DNA from: Aureobasidium sp. EXF-3400
Lineage: Eukaryota > Ascomycota > Dothideomycetes > Dothideales > Saccotheciaceae
Direction: 5' to 3'
Length of the DNA: 64,000 nt
Assembly (NCBI GenBank): GCA_024195585.1
Contig: SWBL01000014.1
Location: 62,001-126,000, forward strand
Shown one piece after another: positions 10,021 through 21,835 of this stretch (position 1 is its first letter; each line of letters starts with the position of its first letter). The notes beneath the pieces are model-generated. The model worked only from the letters and a program-made list of their open reading frames with translations, made no database searches and was not told the DNA's origin. The translations under genes were made by a program, and so were the position numbers.

Positions 10021-11506
10021 CTACAGCTCACGACCAGTGGCCTCGCCCGTCTTCTCCTCCAACACCTCCTCTTTCTCCTGCGAAACTTTCTTTTCGCTGG
10101 TCCAGCCAACGGCCTTCAGGCGTTCCGTGAGGATAGGGTGCGAGTAGTGGAAGCTAGAGTACATCCAGTCGGCGTCCATGCTCGAGAGGTTCTGGATCTG
10201 GAGCTTGATCAAGGAGCTGGCCAGCTCAGCCGAGTAACCGAGCTTGAGCGAGAAGTTGTCTAGAAGATGCACGTCAGCACAAATTTACATAATCACGCAC
10301 CCATGTAACATACCAGCTTCAAACTCCATTCTTCTAGTCATGATGTTCATGAGAAGCTTGATGACAGAATCCGTGGGTGCCAAAACCTCGTTGAAAAGGA
10401 TGAAACCAATCATGATCGGTCTCTCGCGAGTGAAGCCAAAGGCATTGTACAGCGACTGGTTGTTGATGAAGACGGAGAACAGAGTGAACATGTAGAACAA
10501 GTGCACCTGCGAGATGAGAAGCAACTTGGTCGTGTGTCCCATCTTCCAGTGACCCAGCTCGTGAGCGAGAACAGCCTCGATTTCCTTGGTGTCGGACTTC
10601 TCAATCAAGGTATCGTAGATGACAATCTTCTTCTTCCAGGGCAGACCGGTAAAGTATGCATTGCTGTGAGCACTACGCTTGCTGCCATCGATGACCTGCA
10701 GCTCCGAGAGGGGGAAGTCAAGACGCTGAGCAAGAGCTTCGACGGCGACCTTGAGCGGGCCGGGCTCGAGAGGAGTAAGCTTGTTGAACAGAGGGACGAT
10801 GACGATGGGGTAGATGGTAATGGCGAAGAGCTGAACTCCGAGGGCGAACAACCAAAGGTAGTAGAAGAACTTGTCACCAGTCTTTTGGATAATCTTCAAG
10901 AAAGCCCAGCCGAGCGGTACACCGAAAGCGAGAGAAAGCGCTTGTCCTTTGAGTAGATCGGATACCCACAGACCGACAGTCTGCTTGTTGAAGCCAAACT
11001 TCTCTTCGAGGACGAAGTGGTGGTAGTACGACAGAGGCAGACTAAGAAGAGTCTCGATGAAGGATGAGGCGAAGACGAAGAGCAGCGAGTGGGCGATTTC
11101 TCCTTGACAGCTTGCAGGAAGGTAGCGAGTGAGGGCAAGACCGGTAAGAGCCCAGAACCTGGGATAGAAATCGTAACGGATGACGGCGAGAGACTTGAGC
11201 TGAGAGATGGCACCAGAGACGAAGCCATACTTGGCTTTTGCGCGACCGTAGGCCTGGAAAGGGTGGTTAGAACGGGGTGAAGATGGACGAGCAACGTATA
11301 TAACACACCTGACTCTTGTCAAAAGTGGCCTGGTCGACTTCGTTTTGCAACTGCTTGGGGACCTTGGTCCCTTGCAGCACACGATACTGACGGAATGCTA
11401 GCCAGTTCTCCAAAAGGTATTCGCCCAAGCTGAAAGAGATGATGAGCGACTTCCAGGGGAAGCCTGGACGGTCAAGCCATCCGGCTAGACGACTCAAGAA
11501 ATCCAT
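10021..11506 (-). CDS. STE24: CAAX prenyl protease STE24 (M48 zinc metalloprotease)
   Basis: Exons (complement) are 11506-11309, 11253-10314 and 10259-10021, giving 458 residues against 453 in yeast. Ste24 is a multi-pass ER/inner-nuclear-membrane protease that cleaves the AAX tripeptide and the N-terminal extension of farnesylated a-factor-type precursors. The zinc motif HELGH falls at residues 297-301, the same position as in the yeast enzyme, and is followed by WKMGH. Downstream, NEVLAPTDSVIKLLMNIMTR and the third-ligand region RRMEFEAD are intact; the second intron splits the codon for that Asp. Other family blocks are YYHHFVLEEKFGFNK and SKRSAHSNAYFTG. The C-terminal tail after the domain is Lys/Glu-rich. 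Both introns are short (54-55 nt) with canonical ends. Confidence 0.97.
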
Positions 11507-12091
11507 CACGCAAACTTGAGTTTAGTCGATGGAGGTGTCTTGTGAGGACAGAACACTCGGTAGCAAAGTTACATAGGAGAGTTCAGCAGCATGCGTCCAA
11601 GCTTTGGTCCCGAGGCCGTTGGCATTCTTGTGAAACACGCTCGACCTGCAGCCCCGCAGCAAGCTCTCTCCAAAAGAAAGCCGTCACCAGGCAGAGCTCG
11701 AGGCCTCAGAAGCGGACATGGACTCCCAATCAATCTCCCAAGATTGGGGATGCTGTCGCTGTGCCACGTCGGGCGCATCGGAAACCAATCACAGGGCTGA
11801 CGACCAATGATTGCCGCCGCCTCGAATGCACTCGCACGTCACTAAAAAGTTGGCAGCGCTTACGTTCCTCTCTAGCCTGTTCTTGCAGCTTATTGCGCCT
11901 GTTCACCTTCCGTAAGCATCGTGCTGCACAAGACCGCGCACTCAGGTAGGCCACAAGAAGCCTCATCAACTTTCTGTCAAGTCTCGTCAAGTCACTATGA
12001 TCGTCCAACTCTTTTGATTGTGCCCCACTCTCACTGCCAGCCTCACCGCCCATACCAACCCCCTCTTCGTCACGCGAAGACGACCGAAACA
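11507..12091. other. Divergent promoter region between STE24 and the WW/PhoD-like gene
   Basis: About 585 bp separate two divergent starts. Short ORFs on both strands here lack family features and begin at non-ATG codons. The last 100 bp before 12092 are rich in CT and CCA runs, as in fungal leaders. Confidence 0.5.
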
Positions 12092-15000
12092 ATGGACGGC
12101 GCCCACGGTTACCAAAGACCCGGCGACTTTTACTTCCAAAAACCAACGACTCCCGAACCAGACACTCCAACTGTAGGTCCCTTACGCATTCACAAAGCAA
12201 ACCGTTCAACTTCGACCGCCTCGACTACATCGACCCCCTCGAGAACATCATCCGAAGAGGCCGAGGTCGACGGCACCTCCCAGACCAGACGCGCCAGCCC
12301 TCCGTACCCCGATGATCGCTTTCGTCCGCTGCATGCTGCTGCCGGTGCACAACGTCTAGGAACCCCCGAAGTCAAATCATCAGGCATGCGCCGTCAATCC
12401 TCGACTCGGGCCAAGTTTGGTGCGAGCGACCCGAACCGCCCTACCGTATCTGGCTATGCTGGCACTCCACCACCCTCCCTCACTCCTGGAGTCGGAGGCA
12501 ACAGAACTCAAATTGCTCCAGAAGTACCAGGAAAGGAAGAGGTAGACGACGACGATGGTCTGTTTCAGAAGCATCCTCCATACCCCACCATACCAGCAGT
12601 GCCTGTGGGTGATGAAGGAATAGCCCAGTCCACCTACCAACAGTACTACCCACCTCCGACAGCTGCCACGCTCCAACCTCCCAGCGCTGGCGTGAACCGA
12701 TTGAGCTCGACTGCCTCTACGTCTACTACCCACGCCCAGAGAGGATCCCCACCACCACCAGAGACACCCATACTTGGAAAGTCAACAGGAGGCTTTGAGC
12801 CAGGATATCCGTATACTCAGAATGCTGCGGCATCTCGTGCCAACCAGTATGCTAGTCCTGTTGCTCGTCCTTCAACCATGTCGCCATCACAGCAGCCGAT
12901 AGAAGTTCCTCGGCCTTGGACACCGACTGAACAACCTGGCAGCTATCCACACGGTCCACCAGTTGCTTTCCAGGGCGACACCGAAGTCCCACCTGCAACG
13001 AACTACCAAAGTCCTACCAGTGCCGCCTACCAAAGCCCCCCTCAGTCAGGTCAAAATCGCGCATACCAGATGTCTCCTTCCCAGCCTGTCCAGCAGTTCG
13101 TGAGCCCACCTGTTCCCCAATTTGGGGTTCCCATCACTCAATCCTCTTCTCCTGCCCAGCTTGCTCAACCTACTCAATATCTTCAATCGCCTCAGAACAA
13201 CCAGCCTGGTTCAAGGTTGTCTTTTGCACCTCAGACACACCCTCTAGAGCAGGACATGCGGGGATTACAGGTAGCAGATGAACCTCCTCCGGCATACTCG
13301 AGTGTATCGCAGCAGAGGCTGTTTTCCGGAGCGGCTACTCAGGGTTATCTAAACGAGAAACGTCTGAGTAATGCTTCAGTGCCTAGCTCCACTTCTTCGC
13401 AAGACCCAAATCTTCGCAGACATCCAGCCTTTGCCAACGATGCAGGCCAGCCAGTCGCACAACAACCCGCGCAGCAGTCTGTTGCCGCTACTGCAGCCAC
13501 AGCTCTAGCCCCCATCCAGATCATGTCTCCAAGCCCTGGACCAAGCATAACACCAGCATCTCCTCCGCCTCTTCCTGAAGGATGGATAGCCCATCTGGAT
13601 CAAAACTCAGGCCAATATTACTATATCCATCTTCCAACTCAGTCGACGCAGTGGGAATTCCCCAAGGGGCCGACTCCGTTGAATCTCCAAGAACCACTTT
13701 CACCAACTGGTACTTTCGCAAACCCAATGGCTTCACCAGCTATAGGTGGTTTCAACCAGCCTTTGGCATCTCCTGGCTTCCCTCCACAGAGTGCTTCCTA
13801 CCATCGTGACAGTATGCTAAGCATGAACAACCTCGCGAGTCCTACAGTTGGCGGATTTACTGGACCGCCTCCGGCCGCGGGTGTGGACATGTACAAGGTT
13901 GCGCCTACGAACGGCGTCTATTTTGGTCCTTACTTGCGTTATACCAACATAGACCTTGAGAGAGGCCTCTGGCTCGGCTCCATCCTTCTGGTCACAGACG
14001 TGGCCCAGCCTCCTACCATTCATATTCACCAGAGCACTGACTTGTCTCCTAACCGTAAGTTCTGTTGAGGCCGTTTCCGATCTGTACTAAGTTGAGACAG
14101 CCCGTCAATTAAAAGCCAATCCAATCTATCAGCATCAACGCTGGACGTTCTACCGCTACGATGTTGATCTGGTCATGGACGAACAAGACACCAAGTGGAC
14201 ATATGCTATCACATCGCACCTTGGCTGTACTAGATACGAATTCCTTGTTGCTGGACGCTATGAGACGAGCTGGCGCTTTATTTCTCACTCTGGTAACGAC
14301 TTTGCACTGAAAGTCAGTGCTAACGAAAGAGCCAAGCTCGGTGGCATTGGCCTCATGTGGAAAGATGTTTTGCAAAAGCATGTCGAATGCGGTGGCTTCC
14401 ATGCGCAGCTTGGTCTAGGTGGTCAAATCTTTGGCGACCGCCTTTGGAAGGAGGTACCTGCTCTCAGACAATGGACTGCTATGAGTGGAAAGGAAAACCG
14501 CAAAAACGAAGCTTGGTCTGCAAAGCTTGAGGATGATGTGTCACATGCTTACTTCCACTATTACTCGAGTCACTTCGATCAGCCTCATGTGCGAGAAGCC
14601 TTCGCACAAATCCCTCATATCCTCACGCTTGATGATAATGACATGTAAGTATCTTACCCTCGATCGAGAAACATTCGCTGACAGTCACCAGTTTCGACGG
14701 CTTTGGCTCCTACCCTGATTACATGCAACAATCCAACATGTTCAAAAACATCGGCCGCATTGGTACTGACATGTATCTTCTATTCCAACACCATACCACA
14801 CACGAGATTCTTCGCAACGTCTCTGGCGATCTAGATCTGTTCAGCATCACTGGTACTGGCTGGCATTTTGTCAAGTATCTTGGTCCAGCAGTAGTCGTCG
14901 TTGGCCCAGACACTCGCTCCGAAAGAGATTCGCACAGAGTCATGGCTGGCCCTACCTATCAAGGTCTGTTCCCTAAAGTCGCCACTCTGCCGCCAAGCGT

Positions 15001-15914
15001 GCAGCACTGTATCTGGATGATTCCTGTGCCTTTACTCTATCCTAGACTTGAGACTGCGGAGCATATAGCACACACCATGGCAACAGGCAAGAAGGCCGTC
15101 ACCGGCACGTTTAACATGCTAGGTCGAGTGACAAGTTCGGTTGCTGGAGTTGTCGGCGCTAAGGGCGTCGTCGGCGATGGTTTCAGTTCGATCAAGAAGG
15201 CCGTCGGAAAGTCGGGTCTGATGAGTAGTGTGCTCAGTCCCTTCGGAGAAATCGATATGCTCGATGAACTGCGAGATATGTGGACTCACGAATCAAAGGT
15301 AGCCGAGCTTGTTTTGGTCATGTTGAGATGATGCTAACAACGTTGGATAGGATCTTGAGCGAACGTACATGATCCGTACTTTACAAGGCATCGCGCACAA
15401 CAAGTCGCTGCGCATGACCTTCCTGTCTGGCAGTGTCAACGCATGTGGTGCTGGCCTCGTCCACGACCCCTCGCATCCCACCGACCACAAGACGATGTAC
15501 CAACTGATCACCTCGTCAATTGTCAACGCGCCTCCACCATCCTACGTTCTCCGTCTCCTCAACAGCAACCCCAAACAACCAATATACATACCTCAGAACG
15601 GTCAGCGCAGTGCGGGACCACACCAACCTACCCAGTCAACCGACACAAAAGAAGACATGATGGAGATTTTCGTAGCAGATGTCAACGGGGCCCCTCGCGA
15701 AATGAAACGTCTCATGGGTCGCAGAAATTACGTTGCAATGGTCGCTTACGATCCAGAAGCTATTCGAGGATCTCATGGTTCTGTGGTACCTGGCAGCAAG
15801 GGCTCGAGTCGCCTCAGTCTTGCTGCTGATTTTATGGTGCAGAACGAGGGTGGTTATGCGGCGCCTGTTAAGTACGGCCCTGTCATCATCCCTAGCTTGG
15901 AGTTTGGTCGATGA
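12092..15914 (+). CDS. WW-domain and PhoD-like phosphatase domain protein
   Basis: Exons are 12092-14054, 14101-14644, 14692-15298 and 15351-15914, giving 1225 residues. Residues 1-490 are disordered, Pro/Ser/Gln-rich. A WW domain follows (LPEGWIAHLDQNSGQYYYIH then STQWEFP), which should bind proline-rich partners. The C-terminal 600 residues resemble the fungal PhoD-related metallophosphatase family: GVYFGPYLRYTNIDLERGLW, TKWTYAITSHLGCTRYEF, HSGNDFALKVS, NDIFDGFGSYPDYMQ, RIGTDMYLLFQHHTT, GPDTRSERDSHRVMAG and FLSGSVNACGAG. PhoD enzymes are phosphodiesterases; the substrate here is unknown. All three introns are 46-52 nt with GTAAGT/GTAGCC donors and GCTAAC or GCTGAC branch sites. The family call rests on remembered motif order, so the catalytic residues are less certain than the gene itself. 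Confidence 0.85.
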
Positions 15915-17333
15915 GGAGTTTTGGGGTGGTGGAGAGTAGAGGGTAGTCTGCATTGTTGTTGTAAGTTAGCGGTCTACTACTTCCCCTTTGTACAAGGGCT
16001 TTATGATTGCAATGATGAGTTTGCTTCTTTCGTTTGCCATTTCCTCATTCACTTGATTGTTGTACTGTATGGTCAGCGATGTTTCGTGGATGCGGAAGCG
16101 GGCATCAAGTCGCCAGCTTTGCTATTGGTAATATATGCACAAAGAGAAAGAGCCATGAAGGGCATAGACTATCATCGTTGCTTCCTTTGCAGTCCGTTCT
16201 TTCATTCATCCACCTTCCCTACGTGGCCTCATTATCACAATTGAATGAGATGATGATAGCAAACCCATTCACTTTTGACCTCTCACAGTCCCAACCCCTG
16301 ACGATCTCACTTGAATCCCAGAAGTGAGTACTTATTCACCAAAGCATGCCCTCCTCCTGACCAGCGGTAAGATGGTGTAGTGGGAAGCATGATGTCAGTT
16401 AGCTCCTGTGCTATTTTCATCTTGTAACTTTACTGCATTCATCGTAGCACATTGGTTCGATTCCAACGCTGGGCACTTTCTTTTTTTGCTCTATCTTTTC
16501 TTTCTCCTTGCTTAGTTTACATGTTCACTTCTTCACTGCTTGCTCTTGATAGACAGAATGGAGTAGATGACAAGATCAGGAATCTTGGAGTCTCTGCTGA
16601 TAGTTTGTCTACTGCCTTCTCAGACAACGCTACCAGGAAGAGTAATATATGGTTGCATCTCACTCACAAGCATGGTTTTGTAGATAGCAATCCCAATGTA
16701 ACGACGACAACTAACCAGAATCTACGAATGCTGATCACCCAAGTGAGATTAAGTGGTGAGGATGTATGTCATGCAAATATGCTTGGTTTGATCAGATCCA
16801 GGAGTTGGGGATAACAGACTGGAAGAACGATCCGGTGGATCTGGGAAGCGAACATCAAGGACTGTCATTTCTCCGGGCTATGTGAGGGGTATGGTGTAAG
16901 GTTTGTGTATACCGACTGTTGTTTTATTGCGATGAATGAAATTGAACCCTCGAAAGGGAACAGGTAAGAGGTATCAGGTGATGCGGGCGATTGCCCTTCG
17001 TGTTCAGCTTGTAGTATTCATATCAAAGGAGTATGAATAGGTGAGCTTACTGTGTTGATCGTGAGGAAAAAAATCGCTTCGGTCGGAACTGACAACTCTG
17101 GATGTGGTAAAAGGATGATGCCTACTGCAGGTTGTTCTTGTAGCTTGTTTACATAACACAGCACAGTATGGGATAATTAACGGCAGCAGATAAATGTCAC
17201 AGCAATGTGAGTGTTGAAAGACTAAGATGCAGTTCTAGAAAAACTCTATGATTAGATATAGATACTACAGAGCTCCAGGAGGGGCAGCAGCCATAGCGTG
17301 CTGGACTAGATCAAACCCCCTTTGCCCCTCGAG
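15915..17333. other. 1.4 kb region without a protein gene
   Basis: The region lies between two convergent genes (WW/PhoD-like on plus, UVDE on minus), which normally have close 3' ends, so 1.4 kb is unusually long. The only structured signal I see is the Pol III-type element at 16359-16487, listed separately. The ORF at 16452-16814 starts at TTG inside that element and looks spurious. Confidence 0.6.
16359..16487 (+). ncRNA. Candidate Pol III transcript or tRNA-like element
   Basis: The sequence shows tggtgtagtgg at 16373-16383, a match to the tRNA A box, and ggttcgattcc at 16454-16464, an exact B box. A seven-T run at 16481-16487 follows, a standard Pol III terminator. The ends pair: gaccagcg (16359-16366) with cgctgggc (16467-16474), 7 of 8 positions. 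Inside, gtgcta (16408-16413) pairs perfectly with tagcac (16445-16450). It does not fold as a normal tRNA: 41 nt lie between the 5' stem and the inner hairpin, and I find no anticodon arm with U33 in place. It may be an intron-bearing tRNA I failed to fold, a tRNA pseudogene, or another small Pol III RNA. Confidence 0.45.
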
Positions 17334-19754
17334 TCAATCTTCATCCATACTGACATCAGCTTCCTGATAGCTGACTTTGGCCTTGCTTGCTCTACCACTC
17401 GATCTTGCTCCCGCACGAGGGGCAGCTCGCTTGGGTGCACTGACGGGTGCGTCGTCTTCTGATGAGTTCAGTTCAAGCTCTGAATCGTCGCTGGTGGGTG
17501 GTGTGACCTCGACTTTTTCCTCCTTTTCCTTCTTCACTTTTGGTGCGGGTGCCTTGCGCTTGGGTGCTGGCTTTGCTGTCGTTGTAGGGGCTGGTGCTAC
17601 TGCTGCTGCTGTGGGAGGTGCAGTGACACTGTGAAGAGCATCGGACTTTGCTCTGGCGGCAGCTGCTCTTGCCTTGAGGGCCTCTTTGGCCTTCTTCGTT
17701 GCTGCAGTAGCTCCTTCGGCTGCCTCTTCATCAGAGTCGTGCTGCTCTTTCACGGCGGCTTCGAGGGCTACCGCATCGGCGAGTGCTTTCTTCTTTTGTG
17801 CTGGAGTGACCTTCTTCGCTGAGCCGGGTGCTGCCTTTGGCTTGACTTCGCGCTTCTTGGGTCGAAGATAGTCTTCCATGCCTGGTGGCCAGTATACGCG
17901 GCCCTCGGGGCCACCCATACCAACTTCTTCCTCGGGCACAAGGGCAGAGGTTTCGCCATCCACAAGGGAACCTGCGTCATCTTCCATATCCTCATCTTCG
18001 TCCTTGACCTGCTTGCCCTTCTTCTTTGGTGTGGCCTTCTTCTTGTTAGAAGCTTGCATAGCCGCCTTGTTGTCATCCTCTCTGACATGAGGGATAATCT
18101 CATTGAACGTATCATAACCAGGCAGCTTGAAGGTTCGCATCAACTCAAAGACAGCCTGCTCCTTGTCTTTGGCCTCGATCATGAGATCCATGTCATCTGC
18201 ACAAGGTGGTAAGGTGGCCACACGTGGGTTATGCTTTCTCCTCTGGCTTCCGGTGATGGCAGCAGGGGTAGGTTCGGAATAATGCATCTTCTGCTTGATA
18301 CCCTTCTTATCCCAAGTTGCCTTGATACGAGGATAGAGGTCGCAAATGTCTTTCGTTCCCTCACGGATCTGCTCCTTGTCGAAAATAATGTTATGATGGT
18401 GGTAGTCCAAAACCATGGGGATGTTGAGTTCTTCGCAGACAGGCAACAACTCGTGAACTGACCAACTGACGTCGTCGTTCTCGAGTACTAGTCTGTTCTT
18501 TACCGACTGCGGAAGTCCCTTGTAGTTCTCGCGGAATCTGTCCAGAGTTGCTGCCTTGTCGCCAAACACACCTCCAAGATGCAGAATCATGACAGCATCC
18601 CTGTTCGCCTGCTCAGGCAGCTTCAGAAGAGAAAGCATCTCATCGTGGAACGACAAGTCCCGGAGGGCGTTATCAATGACCGATTTGCGTGGTGATCCCA
18701 GTTGGGTAAACTGGCCAGGATGAGTGGTCACACGGTGGCCCAGTTCAGCGACAACCTTGCCAACCTCTGCCAATGTCTCAGAAGCGAAAGGTGCAAGCTT
18801 GTATCCATACTCCTCATGAGAAGCAAAAGGGAACATCTCGCTCGACAGGCGCAAGAACTTGATGCCATACTTGTGGTTCCATCGGAGCATCTTGATGACA
18901 TCTCTGGCATTGGCCAGACCGATCGCTTCGACATACTTTTGGCCTCTCTCTATACTGGCAGGTTGCTCGCGATCGGGACGGTTCTTAGTTGGGTGTTCGG
19001 GCTCATTGGGGTCGCGAAGAGGGTGTCGGTGTTCCAGAATCGAAGCGATACGGCAAGTTCGAGAAGCAAAGACAGGCGGTGTGCTATAGCGGAGATAGGT
19101 ATTTAAGCAAGCCTGCGGTTGTTAGCAATAGTCTTGTGGTTTCGACGATTCAATCAAACGTACGTAACCCAATCTACCCTTCCAAGGCAGAGGAAGGTAA
19201 TCACTGTTAACAGGGGGAGGACGCCTCGAGGCTTCGTTCACCTCTGCCTCATCTGCCTCCTCGAAGTCATCGGCTTCCGGGTCATCCATGTTGTCGTTGG
19301 TCGCTTTCTTGACAGGCGTCTTCTTGACTGGCGTTGCCTCTACGGCTGCGTCGTCCTTCTCCTTCTTGACAGCAGCACCTGTTTTGGCAGTAGCCTTCTT
19401 CGTGTTCCTCTTCTTAGCTGGCGGCTCAGCATCCGGTACATCAGACAAAGGCGACTCTGATCCCTGCTCAGACTTGATGGGTCCAGGAGCCAGGCGCTTA
19501 TCCACGTCGCTGTCTGGCGAAGCTCTGTACGCGTTCGGTGCATCAATGATCTCAGGATTGGCCAGAGGATTGGTTATGCCATTAGGTGGCGGAGATGGAA
19601 CTGCAGCAGGCATTGCAGCAGCATTTCTCTTTCTTTTCGCAGCAACCATGGTGCTTTGGTATCGCAAGATTGGTGATAGTTTGTATGGGGTCAGGAATGT
19701 GTTGTTCGTACACGCAAGGGATCTCGCAGACGTTTTGAATATGATCCGAAGCAT
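17334..19754 (-). CDS. UVE1: UV-damage endonuclease (UVDE/Uve1)
   Basis: Exons (complement) are 19754-19164 and 19112-17334, giving 789 residues. UVDE nicks DNA 5' to pyrimidine dimers and 6-4 photoproducts and starts an excision route independent of NER. The TIM-barrel core begins at RLGYACLNTYLRYSTPPVFA and includes HKYGIKFLRLSSEMFPFASH, TTHPGQFTQLGSP, LVLENDDVSW, MVLDYHHHN and MHYSEPTP, which supply the His/Glu/Asp metal ligands. The N-terminal 200 residues are Lys/Pro/acidic with nuclear-signal-like clusters (PPAKKRNTKKA). The C-terminal 250 residues are also low-complexity and basic/acidic. Starting at 19754 gives MLRIIFKTSARSLACTNN, a mitochondrial presequence; a second in-frame ATG at 19649 (residue 36) gives MVAAKRKRN without it. 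Confidence 0.95.
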
Positions 19755-20282
19755 AAATTGATGAAAGGCAGGAAAAGGTGAGGCTGAAAGAGCAGACAGA
19801 AAGGGAAGCAGCGATACAGATGAGTTCAACCTATCTGATAACTACCGATGACGATGCTCCCTTCCTCGTAAAACGTTAGTCTGCAAAATGCAAGACATGC
19901 CTCGATCGACAATAAAGATCGGTGGTGATGTCACAGATCTGGCGCTAGGAAGATAGATCGCGATATAGATCTACCGAGTTGCCGACAGGGCGACCCTGTG
20001 TTTGACATGAGCCCCAATACAATACGCGACCATCAGCGAATACGTTGTCGAAACCATTGATTTTCCTGATGGTATCAGCTCCGACAAGGCACATAAGCTA
20101 TTTATGAGATTTGCGCGCTGCTTGCCGGTCTGTGGGTGGTGGTAAATGATTTTGACATGCGTGACGCTTGAATATGTTATTGAGCCATGACTAAATACCA
20201 CTTTCAGCGTGGGATCAAGCAGATAAATGCATCTCAAGTTTAAAATAGCACCTCGAATTCGACGTAAGGGGTATCTGATCTA
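19755..20282. promoter_or_regulatory. Upstream region of UVDE with a GATC cluster
   Basis: About 530 bp precede the UVDE start. Five GATC sites fall within 68 bp: 19904, 19917, 19936, 19956 and 19968. Paired GATC/CGAT elements are the known binding type of the White Collar light-sensing complex, and UVE1 is light-induced in some fungi. The link here is inference. The distal part also holds the 3' end of BNA3. Confidence 0.4.
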
Positions 20283-21716
20283 TCATTGCATGTACTTCTT
20301 CAGGCCTCTGAGCCTGTCCTTAGCCTTATCAAGCACGTCGTCGTTCTTGCAGATTGCGAATCGCAACCAGTCCTCAACGATGTGAGCATTGGCGTCGGTA
20401 AAGAACTCGGTTGGAGGAATGGCAGCGACACCAAGCTCCTTGATGATGAAGTATGAGAGTTTGAAATCGCGAGGACGGCTTGCGACGTGCTCAGGGAAAG
20501 GGTAGTCAGCAGGAAGCTTCACCTTGGACATGTTCACAAGAACGAAGTAGCCACCTTCAGGGTCAGAGTAAGGCAGATCGAGTTCATCAAAGATGGCGAC
20601 GAAGCGGTCAATCTTGCCTCTCATCTCGGCCTTGGTCTCATCCCAGAAACCATGCTTGTCTGCCTCCTCGAAGCCAATAGCAGTAGCTTCCTGCAGCGGG
20701 CTGACACTGCTATAGCAGATGCGAGTGTGAGCAGCGCTAACGGGCGTGATAAGGTGCTCGGGACCGATCAACCATCCTACGCGCCAGCCGGTACAGTAGA
20801 AGTTCTTGCCTCCTGAGCCAACGGTGAGTGTGAGGTTTGCAATCTCGGGCGAGAGAGTAGCCATGCGAGTGAAAGGAGAGTAGTAGAGACGATCGTAGAC
20901 TTCATCACTCAGAATGATAATGTTGTGCTTGACACACAGGTCACCGATGGCTTGCAGTTCTTCCCGCGTAAACACCTTGCCGATTGGGTTGTGAGGAGTG
21001 TTGAGAACGATCATGCGGGTGTTATCGTTGACAGCGGCCTCTAGCTCGTCCATGTTGAGTGACCAGTCTCCGGCCGATGTCGTCTGAGTAGCACCCTTCT
21101 CCGGAGGATGGAGAGGCACGTAGACAACCTTGCCGCCGGGCATCTGAATGTTGTGAATGTATTGATCGAAGAAAGGTTCAAAGACAATGACCTCGTCGCC
21201 GGGCTCGACAAAGCCCATGAAGGCTGAGAGCATACCCTCGTTTGCGCCGGTTGTGATTGTGACCTCCTTCTCAGGATCAAGAGTTCGGCCGAAGAAGGGA
21301 GAGTAGGCATCGGCGAGGGCTTTCTTCAGGCGAGGTCTTCCCTTAGTGGGCGAGTACTGGTTACATTCGACTCTGTCCAGGGCACCTTTTGCGGCGTCAA
21401 TCACGAATTGAGGAGGGTTGTAGCCGAAGAAGCCCTGTCTATGCTGATGTCAGCTGTCATTCGACCATGGGGGCAGGAATGGATCAATCACTCACCCCAT
21501 GTTCACAACATCCGAAACCTTGGAAGAGGCAGCGGCCTCGTTGACAATGGACCAGACATCTTGCTTCTGGCCGGCCACACGGGCTGCGGGCTTGAAGGGA
21601 TCTTTGCGCATTTTGAGACTAGATGACGAGAATCGACTGACGAAGTCCCGGGTACGCAGTGGAGAAGAGGAAGAAATGATCCTTGTCAAGGGAAGTGAAT
21701 GTGACAACAATCTCAT
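20283..21716 (-). CDS. BNA3: Kynurenine aminotransferase (BNA3-type)
   Basis: Exons (complement) are 21716-21496 and 21438-20283, giving 458 residues. This class I PLP enzyme converts kynurenine to kynurenic acid. Family blocks are NMGQGFFGYNPPQFV across the splice site, QYSPTKGRPRLKKALADAYS, TITTGANEGMLSAFMGFVEP, NTPHNPIGKVFTREEL, ILSDEVYDRLYY and the PLP-lysine region VGSGGKNFYCTGWRVGW. The arginine motif near the end is WLRFAICKNDD. The N-terminus (MRLLSHSLPLTRIISSSSPL then TRDFVSRFSSSSLKMRKDPF) is rich in Arg and Ser and lacks acids, so a mitochondrial presequence is likely. An in-frame ATG at 21761 would add 15 residues. The gene is head-to-head with MGS1, only about 120 bp apart. Confidence 0.93.
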
Positions 21717-21835
21717 GGCTATTGCAAGAGTCAGCTTGCTGTATATTATCCGACCCCACATATAAGTATATCGCGACTGAGCACGACATCATTGCCCGAT
21801 ACCGCACTCCGCGACAGGCGCGTCGGCTCGTCTCC

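Noticed and set aside
16452..16814. 120-codon frame beginning LVRFQRWALSFF-like with a hydrophobic start
   Set aside because: It starts at TTG inside the B box of the Pol III element and has no family sequence.
17377..17822. Plus-strand hydrophobic frames opposite the UVDE C-terminus
   Set aside because: They are antisense of Lys/Ala-rich codons, which read as Leu/Phe/Ser-rich; a shadow effect.
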